Shown in pieces: positions 58,694 through 64,000 of a stretch of 64,000 nucleotides of DNA. The notes under the pieces were generated by a model. The model saw only the letters and a list, made by a program, of their open reading frames with translations. It ran no database searches and had not been told where the DNA came from. Each line of letters starts with the position of its first letter. Position 1 is the stretch's first letter. Origin of the DNA: Arthrobacter sp. 9V. Lineage in GTDB: Bacteria; Actinomycetota; Actinomycetes; Actinomycetales; Micrococcaceae. A program made the position numbers and the translations under genes. The stretch covers positions 92,528 to 156,527 of the forward strand of contig NZ_LR732912.1 in NCBI RefSeq assembly GCF_902506065.1, in the 5' to 3' direction.

Positions 58694-59923
58694 CTAGAGA
58701 CCGGCCGGAAAGCTGATCGCCACGGTGGTTCCGCCACCGGGAGTTTCCGTCAGGGTGAGGTCGCCCCCGTGTGCCTTGGCGATGCTGCTGCAGGTGGCCA
58801 GTCCGAGTCCGGAACCCGGGCCGTCGCCTTCCCGCCGCAAACGTACCAAGGGTTCCAGGGCTTTGGCGCGGTCCTCGGGCCTGATGCCCTTGCCGTTGTC
58901 CGAAACGAAGACCGTGGCGCCCTGATAGTTGGAAACCCCGCTGATCCGGACGCGGAGATCCCGCTCAGGACTGCGGTAGTTCATGGCATTGGAGAGCAGG
59001 TTCTGCAGCAGTGTGCGGAGTTGTCCGCCGTCGGCATGAAGAGTCAGGTCCTCCACTTCAACAATCCTGTGGTTCTCAATGCCCAAGTCACGGACAACTT
59101 CTTCGGTAACCTCGCGCAGGGAAACCTGTGTGGGCTGAACCGCGCCACCCACCCTGGAGTAGCTCAGAACATCCTCAAGCATGCCCAACATCCGCCGCCC
59201 ACTGGAACCGATGCGGTCCAGGTAGCGGGCGGCGGTGCTGTTGGGTTCGACGTCGGGATCATCTTCCACCAACTCCACGTAGCCCAGGATGGTGGTGAGG
59301 GGAATACGGAGATCGTGGCTGACCCGGCCGGCAAAACCGGCGAGCTTGGCGTTGCTGTCCTTCAGCTCGGCATAGGTGCGGTCCAGTTGGACGGTGCGGT
59401 GCTGAAGTTCCAGCAACTCCACCACCTGCTTGGCCAGGACCTCCAACATGCTCACCTGTTCGGGGCGCAGCTCATTGGTCTTATCCGAGAAGACACACAA
59501 GGTTCCCGGAACGAACCCGGATTCCGTCTGCAGCGGGACGGAGGCGTAGAAGCGGACGTTCCCTATTTCACCGGTGACAAAGGGATTGTCCGCAAAGCGC
59601 GGATCCAGCGAGGCATCCGCCACCACTGTCCTCTCACGGGAGAGGAACACCTTGGCGCACATGGAATCCTCACGCGAGCAGACACCCGGGTCCACGCCCC
59701 AAGCGCCGATCTGGTGCTGGTACTCCGCGCTGATGATGTTGACCACGCCAAAGGGAGCGCCGCAAAGCTCCGTAGCGAGCCGCACCAGGTTCTGCAGGGC
59801 ACTCATGACGGCGGCATTGGGAAGCAGGGTGGAATCCTCCGCCGGGTCCAGGCCGTATTCCTGTAATTCGAGGTCCCGGCTGATGTCATCAGTGAAGGAC
59901 AGCTGCCCCTGAACTTCCGTCAT
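58694..59923 (-). CDS. GAF-domain sensor histidine kinase
   Basis: The 409-residue protein has a GAF domain (residues 40-175; LATELCGAPFGVVNII ... SVPLQTESGFVPGTLCVF), a HisKA segment with FAGRVSHDLRIPLTTILGY and a HATPase domain with N box NLLSNAMNYRSPERD, DNGKGI and GSGLGLATCSSIAKAHGG. No membrane helix is seen, so it is soluble and senses an intracellular signal or ligand in the GAF pocket. No response regulator gene is next to it. Confidence 0.93.
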   Translation of the reverse strand: MTEVQGQLSFTDDISRDLELQEYGLDPAEDSTLLPNAAVMSALQNLVRLATELCGAPFGVVNIISAEYQHQIGAWGVDPGVCSREDSMCAKVFLSRERTVVADASLDPRFADNPFVTGEIGNVRFYASVPLQTESGFVPGTLCVFSDKTNELRPEQVSMLEVLAKQVVELLELQHRTVQLDRTYAELKDSNAKLAGFAGRVSHDLRIPLTTILGYVELVEDDPDVEPNSTAARYLDRIGSSGRRMLGMLEDVLSYSRVGGAVQPTQVSLREVTEEVVRDLGIENHRIVEVEDLTLHADGGQLRTLLQNLLSNAMNYRSPERDLRVRISGVSNYQGATVFVSDNGKGIRPEDRAKALEPLVRLRREGDGPGSGLGLATCSSIAKAHGGDLTLTETPGGGTTVAISFPAGL

Positions 59924-59989
59924 GTTATTACTCCCCCAGGCGTCATTAGGATTCCCTGCCGATACTACCGGGACGTTGGCCGCGGTGGT

Positions 59990-60613
59990 TTACTGGGACG
60001 CATACGCCGCAGAGCTGCCCAAATCGCTCTTTTCCAGAGCCTGCCCTGACTCGACGGCCTCTGCCCATGCCCGGGTGGAGGCCACCGCAGCCCAGTTGGA
60101 GTTCAGCAGCGCCATCAACGTGGTGTGCACGGTCTTCGCATCGGCGGTTCCGGCAGCATTGCTGAGGTTGATGGCACCGGTGGCATCAGAGAGGACTTCT
60201 GTGCTGAAGCCAAGGAATTCTGCTTCAACCGCAGAAGCCAGAATGCAGTTGTTGGTCATGTAACCCACCAAGGTGACGGTGTCGACGTCGTGCTCCCGCA
60301 GCCAGGCCGCAACATCGGTGCCTGCGTAAACCGAGCCGTACTTCTTGGTGACCACTTTCCATGAACCGGCCTTCCGGGCTTCCACCTCGGGGTGCAGTTC
60401 ATACTCAGCTGTTCCCGGTGCGAAGACGGGCGCTCCTTCTCCTTCGTTGTGCTGGATTGCTGCGATGGGAATGCCGGCGGCGGTTGCAGCATCGATTGCC
60501 TGGGCGATCATGGGCAGCGACTCCTGGTGGCGCGGGTACTGAATTTCCAGTGGTCCGCTGAAGTACTGCTGCTGGACGTCCACCAGGATGAGGGCGCGGC
60601 GGGTTGTGCTCAT
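59990..60613 (-). CDS. Isochorismatase-like cysteine hydrolase
   Basis: From the ATG at 60613 (AGGGAG before it) the protein has 207 residues. The isochorismatase-like fold shows the aspartate in ALILVDVQQQYF, a lysine in VVTKKYGS and the nucleophile cysteine in GYMTNNCILASAV. Substrates of this superfamily include nicotinamide, N-carbamoyl compounds and isochorismate; none is evident. It is divergent from a GlxA-type regulator, a pairing seen commonly. Confidence 0.88.
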   Translation of the reverse strand: MSTTRRALILVDVQQQYFSGPLEIQYPRHQESLPMIAQAIDAATAAGIPIAAIQHNEGEGAPVFAPGTAEYELHPEVEARKAGSWKVVTKKYGSVYAGTDVAAWLREHDVDTVTLVGYMTNNCILASAVEAEFLGFSTEVLSDATGAINLSNAAGTADAKTVHTTLMALLNSNWAAVASTRAWAEAVESGQALEKSDLGSSAAYASQ

Positions 60614-60743
60614 GGTGTTCTCCCTGAGTGAGTGCTTGGGTGTACTTGGTGTTCCATTCCATCTTTCGCCGACGCGCCACCGGGCACCAGTGGCACGTAT
60701 GCCCATATACGATTGATTCGGGCCAAAGGAAAAAGGATCACAG

Positions 60744-61685
60744 GTGAAGATTGCGGTATATGCCTTCGACGGCGTCACCATGTTCCACCTGGCTGTGCCG
60801 CAAATGGTGTTCGACGAAGTTTCACGTCAAGAATTGGCTGACTGGACCACCGTGCTGTTCTCGGACCATGCCGGCAGCGTCAAAACCGCTGAAGGGTACA
60901 CGTTGGGGGAGGTTCAAGGACCGTCGACGGCGGAACAGGCCGACGTCGTGGTGGTGCCGTCGTGGTTCGACGACGAACGCGAGACCGGCGAAGCCCTCAG
61001 CACTGTCCTCCGACAAGCCCATGGCAGGGGCGCAACCATTGTGGGTCTGTGCCTGGGAGCCATCCCCGTTGCCGATGCCGGACTCCTTGACGGACGTTCG
61101 GCCGTAACGCACTGGCAGGCCTTTGATTCCCTCGCAGTCCGGCACCCCGATGTCTCCCTGGACCAAACGGTGCTGTACATCGATCATGGCGATGTCCTGA
61201 CCTCTGCCGGTACAGCGTCCGGGCTCGACGCCTGCCTGCACGTTGTGAGGGGCCGGTTGGGTTCGGAGGCAGCCAACCAGGTGGCGCGAAGCCTGGTGAT
61301 CGCTCCGCACCGTGAAGGTGGTCAGGCCCAGTACATTGAGCATCCCCTTCCACCGCGAGCCGAGGGCGATCCCATGGCGCGACTACTCGAGTGGGCCATG
61401 CGGCGGCTGGGCGAGCCCCTCAGCATTGACCGGCTCGCAGCCCAAGCCCACATGAGCCGGCGAACGTTTGTGCGCGCCTTCCGCGCCTCAACCGGGACCA
61501 CGCCGTCGGCCTGGATACGCACCCGCCGGCTGGATGCTGCCCGCCGACTGTTGGAAACCACCGACTTATCCATCGACCAGGTGGCGGCCGACTGCGGTTT
61601 CGGCAGTGCAGTGACCCTTCGCCAGAACTTTGCAGGCGCCTTTTCCACCTCGCCCACGGACTACAGGCGCCGCTTCACGGCATGA
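60744..61685 (+). CDS. GlxA-type transcriptional regulator (DJ-1/PfpI plus AraC)
   Basis: The 313-residue protein has an N-terminal DJ-1/PfpI domain (residues 1-170) with the nucleophile-elbow IVGLCLGAIPVADAGLL, and a C-terminal AraC-type double helix-turn-helix (LAAQAHMSRRTFVRAFRASTGTTPSAWI; DQVAADCGFGSAVTLRQNF). GTG start with AAAAGGA before it. It probably controls the divergent isochorismatase-like gene 131 bases away. Confidence 0.92.
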   Translation: MKIAVYAFDGVTMFHLAVPQMVFDEVSRQELADWTTVLFSDHAGSVKTAEGYTLGEVQGPSTAEQADVVVVPSWFDDERETGEALSTVLRQAHGRGATIVGLCLGAIPVADAGLLDGRSAVTHWQAFDSLAVRHPDVSLDQTVLYIDHGDVLTSAGTASGLDACLHVVRGRLGSEAANQVARSLVIAPHREGGQAQYIEHPLPPRAEGDPMARLLEWAMRRLGEPLSIDRLAAQAHMSRRTFVRAFRASTGTTPSAWIRTRRLDAARRLLETTDLSIDQVAADCGFGSAVTLRQNFAGAFSTSPTDYRRRFTA

Positions 61686-61837
61686 AGTGCTCCGGATCAG
61701 CGGTAAGTAAGCCAAAGATCACTCTTTTCGGATGAGACGGGACCCTTGCTGCCAGGTGCAGGGTGGAGTCAGCCCGTGGCACGCGGGCACTCCTGCGATC
61801 CTGCGATCTTGCGATCTGCAGAGATGGAGACGGTTCC

Positions 61838-62278
61838 ATGGCTGAGACGGACCATATTGACTACACTCTCCAGCTCGAGCCGGACCATGTCCTGTTACTG
61901 GCGTGGCACCAGGGCGTACGGATCGAAGCCGATAATGCCCGGGCGGCAGTGAATGCGGTCAACGAATTCGCCGCCGGTGATCGCTATCCCCTACTGGTCA
62001 AAATGGCCAACGCGAGCCACTTGAGCCGCGCCGCACGTGACGTTTTCGTTGAACCGTGCGCTGCCTCCAAAATCGCGTTGTTGGGCGAAAACGCCGTCGA
62101 CCGCATACTGGTCGATTACCAACTGGCCGCCCAACCGGCACCTTGCCCCACGCGGTTCTTTACCTCCGAAGCGGAGGCAAGGGCCTGGCTTGTGGAGCCG
62201 GAACAACAAACCGTTGATCCACACGCTGATGATGAGCAAAGTGGCCCGGCAGGTCTGCTGGGAGGATCGCCCTCGTGA
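61838..62278 (+). CDS. Small STAS/SpoIIAA-like protein
   Basis: The 146-residue protein from the ATG at 61838 resembles a group of short actinobacterial STAS-like proteins (LEPDHVLLLAWHQGVRIEADNARAAVNAV; PLLVKMANASHLSRAARDVF; ASKIALLGENAVDRILVDY). The LL.(V/K)MA...SR.AR pattern recalls DUF7793/STAS folds; identification is by impression. An eight-base tandem repeat (CCTGCGAT twice, then CTTGCGAT) lies just upstream at 61792-61815. It overlaps the CDF gene by four bases. Confidence 0.65.
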   Translation: MAETDHIDYTLQLEPDHVLLLAWHQGVRIEADNARAAVNAVNEFAAGDRYPLLVKMANASHLSRAARDVFVEPCAASKIALLGENAVDRILVDYQLAAQPAPCPTRFFTSEAEARAWLVEPEQQTVDPHADDEQSGPAGLLGGSPS

Positions 62279-63180
62279 CCAAACCGGCGCTGAGGGTTGA
62301 GGGGCGCGCCCTCCGGGTGTCGTTATGGGTATCAGCCGTATCTGCGGCCGGCGCAATCATCCTGGGCGTCATCAGCGGGACCAGGATCATCATCTTCGAC
62401 GGCGCTTACATGGGCATTGGCCTGATTCTTTCCGCCGTTTCCCTTTCTGCATCCTCCGCGTTAGCGGCCGGGCCAACCCGGCGCTTTCCGTTCGGGCGGG
62501 ACGCGCTGACGCCATTGGTGGTGTTGATCCAAGGGATCGCTGTTGCCGCGACGCTCCTGGTGGCTGCGGCTGATGCCGTGCTGGTCATTCGCGACGGCGG
62601 AGCCCCGGTCAGCCCTGTCATCATCGCCGTTTACGGGGCGGTCACCGCCGCGATCGGCTTCCTGGTGGCTTGGTGGATGCGGCGTACGGCGCCGGCCTCG
62701 GACCTGGTAGGAGCGGAGATCGCGCAGTGGCGCGCGGGAGCCATACTCAGCGTCATGATGGTGCTTGGCGCCGGTGTGGCCTTGGTCCTGCAGGGCAGGG
62801 GGATGGAGGATGTGGCCCTCTTCGTGGACCCCGTGCTGGTGCTCCTCGCCTGCCTCATTCTCGCCTACATTCCCTTCGGCTTGATCCGGGCAGGTTTGAA
62901 CGAGTTGCTTGAAGGCGCGCCATCCAAAGAGATCGATGCCGCCATCACCGGTGCTGTTCACGTTGTCAGGAAACAGTTCGGGCTGCAGGAGCCGTTGATC
63001 CGGTCCGGCAAGGTGGGCCGCAAGCTCTATGTGGAGGTTGATTTTGTGGTTCCCGGGTCTGAGTGGAACGTTGCAGAGGAGGACGCCGTTCGCCGGGCAG
63101 TTGTAGCGGCACTTGAGCCTTTAGGCCTGGACGTGTGGGCGTACGTGGCGCTCACGGCGGACCCGAAACTCTTTGAGTAG
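62275..63180 (+). CDS. Cation diffusion facilitator (CDF)-like transporter
   Basis: The 301-residue protein has six predicted helices and a C-terminal cytoplasmic domain (SGKVGRKLYVEVDFVV). The helix-two segment IIIFDGAYMGIGLILSAVSL corresponds to the CDF helix with the D..Y/H..D metal motif; AAGPTRRFPFGRDALTPL follows. The second binding site in helix five appears altered (GAEIAQWRAGAILSVMM lacks the usual HxxxD), so metal specificity is uncertain. GTG overlaps the previous stop. Its 3' part (from 62927) is repeated inverted at 63786-64000. Confidence 0.85.
   Translation: MTKPALRVEGRALRVSLWVSAVSAAGAIILGVISGTRIIIFDGAYMGIGLILSAVSLSASSALAAGPTRRFPFGRDALTPLVVLIQGIAVAATLLVAAADAVLVIRDGGAPVSPVIIAVYGAVTAAIGFLVAWWMRRTAPASDLVGAEIAQWRAGAILSVMMVLGAGVALVLQGRGMEDVALFVDPVLVLLACLILAYIPFGLIRAGLNELLEGAPSKEIDAAITGAVHVVRKQFGLQEPLIRSGKVGRKLYVEVDFVVPGSEWNVAEEDAVRRAVVAALEPLGLDVWAYVALTADPKLFE
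62927..63141 (+). repeat. Inverted repeat, left arm (CDF 3' part)
   Basis: These 215 bases reappear reverse-complemented, with no difference that I could find, at 63786-64000. The match ends exactly at 63141/63786, 644 bases apart, and reaches the right edge of the window on the other side. Confidence 0.95.
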
Positions 63181-63204
63181 GCAGATTCCCCACCCTCTTT
63201 GAGT
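63169..63204 (+). repeat. Short direct repeat spanning the CDF stop
   Basis: CTCTTTGAGT occurs at 63169-63178 and at 63195-63204 (26-base period); after the first copy comes the AG of the TAG stop, after the second GA, giving TGA. Confidence 0.5.
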
Positions 63205-63257
63205 GAGAACTCCGTCGCGGTCTATACCTTGGACAGGAGGTATGGAAGTATCGGCAA

Positions 63258-63755
63258 ATGGACCAATATCTGTGGGTGTTGAAACAAGATCAACTTGATT
63301 TGATTCGCGAATTGGAGCCAGCCAGGCTTGAGCTCCTGGACGAAGACGGCCTGCTCCAACTCCATAAACGGGTGCGGAAGGCCCGGAACAAATACACCAC
63401 CAATTACCGGCGTAAAGCAGCAGACGAGGTACTGGAGGCTGGTGGTCGCGGAGCTGCGGCCAACAAATCGGACAAGGCACGTGCGCGTGCATTTGTGTTC
63501 GAGGAAGCACTCTCCATCGTCAGCAAAGAACTCGCCCGGGTGGCGCACGAGGCCGCCGAGGAACTCAAGGATGAGCGGCTGGAACGCGCCTCAGCAGGCA
63601 AGTCCACCGGACCGGAAAGCGCCGGAACCGGCAACGCCTCCACGAACAATTCCGGCCGTGCCCGCTCCCACCAGAAAACCACCGGCGGCGTAAAACGGGA
63701 CGCCTCCAGCCGATCGCAAGGCGCCCAACGCCAAGCCAAGAAGGACGCCCGCTAA
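63258..63755 (+). CDS. Hypothetical basic protein
   Basis: The 165-residue protein begins MDQYLWVLKQDQLDLIREL, has a helical middle (LDEDGLLQLHKRVRKARNKYTTNYRRKAADEVLEAGGRG) and a low-complexity Ser/Gly/Lys-rich basic tail. It is conserved-looking but unknown to me; the basic tail might bind nucleic acid. GGACAGGAGG precedes the start by about 15 bases, rather far. It lies entirely between the two arms of the inverted repeat. Confidence 0.75.
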   Translation: MDQYLWVLKQDQLDLIRELEPARLELLDEDGLLQLHKRVRKARNKYTTNYRRKAADEVLEAGGRGAAANKSDKARARAFVFEEALSIVSKELARVAHEAAEELKDERLERASAGKSTGPESAGTGNASTNNSGRARSHQKTTGGVKRDASSRSQGAQRQAKKDAR

Positions 63756-64000
63756 GCCGGCCCCCGCCGTCGAGCCACCCGCCGTCGCCCACACGTCCAG
63801 GCCTAAAGGCTCAAGTGCCGCTACAACTGCCCGGCGAACGGCGTCCTCCTCTGCAACGTTCCACTCAGACCCGGGAACCACAAAATCAACCTCCACATAG
63901 AGCTTGCGGCCCACCTTGCCGGACCGGATCAACGGCTCCTGCAGCCCGAACTGTTTCCTGACAACGTGAACAGCACCGGTGATGGCGGCATCGATCTCTT
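63591..64000 (-). pseudogene. Second, inverted copy of the CDF gene 3' part, cut and fused
   Basis: On the minus strand the frame enters from beyond the window, reads exactly as the CDF C-terminal domain to LGLDVWA and then runs into unrelated Gly/Ala-rich sequence (antisense to 63258-63755) until a stop at 63591. The native end YVALTADPKLFE is therefore lost. How much of the gene lies beyond 64000 is unknown. Confidence 0.8.
63786..64000 (-). repeat. Inverted repeat, right arm
   Basis: Reverse complement of 62927-63141; see that entry. It continues to the last base of the window, so its full length cannot be measured. Confidence 0.95.

Noticed and set aside
58571..59866. 431-residue plus-strand frame opposite the histidine kinase
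   Set aside because: Shadow; the kinase has H, N and G boxes in order.
62927..64000. Insertion sequence with terminal inverted repeats
   Set aside because: The arms are part of the CDF gene, the interior has no transposase, and no target duplication is visible.

Overview
The window comes from a high-GC Gram-positive bacterium of the Micrococcales, most probably an Arthrobacter/Paenarthrobacter. The reasons are the gcvP-gcvT-gcvH-glyA-sdaA-lipA order, the many GTG/TTG starts, four-base start/stop overlaps, DUF222 and SHOCT proteins, and a NylB-type hydrolase close to the one known from that genus. The assignment is from gene content as I recognise it, without a database search. No rRNA, tRNA, CRISPR array, phage or intact insertion sequence was seen.

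Layout. 1-7.3 kb: a one-carbon and serine block. The glycine cleavage system (gcvP cut by the window edge, gcvT, gcvH), glyA and sdaA can take glycine through serine to pyruvate, and lipA makes the lipoyl group GcvH needs. 7.8-11.1 kb: a four-gene secreted-protein cluster, three members with SipW-type signal peptides ending in Y/F-W plus a Gly-Ser-Gly motif. 11.2-14.8 kb: FUSC membrane protein, MarR regulator, a small protein overlapping a Ser/Thr kinase, and a stress membrane protein. 14.8-23 kb (minus): SHOCT protein, pepA, MFS exporter, DASS-type permease and a large MalT-like LuxR regulator. 23-29.3 kb: DedA protein, an operon of PLDc_N/SHOCT protein, AI-2E-type exporter and cardiolipin synthase, an internally duplicated membrane protein and a ZIP transporter. 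29.4-30.9 kb: the SipW-like signal peptidase with a decayed TasA/CalY-like remnant before it and an Hpt-like protein after it; this peptidase is the obvious candidate to process the cluster about 20 kb away.

30.9-34.5 kb: a 4-hydroxybenzoate module (AAHS transporter, divergent IclR regulator, pobA) with two matching 15-bp palindromic operators. 34.7-41.3 kb: a DUF222 protein lacking its HNH part, a four-helix membrane protein, a class II amidotransferase, glutamate decarboxylase and a PRC-barrel/DUF2382 stress protein. 41.3-51.8 kb: GH15 hydrolase, NAD(P)-binding protein, a nitrilase/amino-acid permease pair and an MFS exporter (each with a divergent TetR regulator and visible palindromes), a lipoprotein and a histidine phosphatase. 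51.9-57 kb: amidohydrolase, NylB-like hydrolase and NCS1 permease, overlapping by four bases and facing a TetR regulator with two 18-bp operators. 57.2-63.8 kb: membrane-anchored Ser/Thr kinase, GAF histidine kinase, isochorismatase-like enzyme with divergent GlxA-type regulator, small STAS-like protein and CDF transporter.

The strongest oddities are a 215-bp perfect inverted copy of the CDF gene's 3' part running off the window's right edge, a chromosomal nylB homologue in a transport/hydrolase operon, the split SipW system, and several short tandem duplications that straddle stop codons. Recurrent hairpins with a CGACGGCG/CGCCGTCG core lie between genes throughout.
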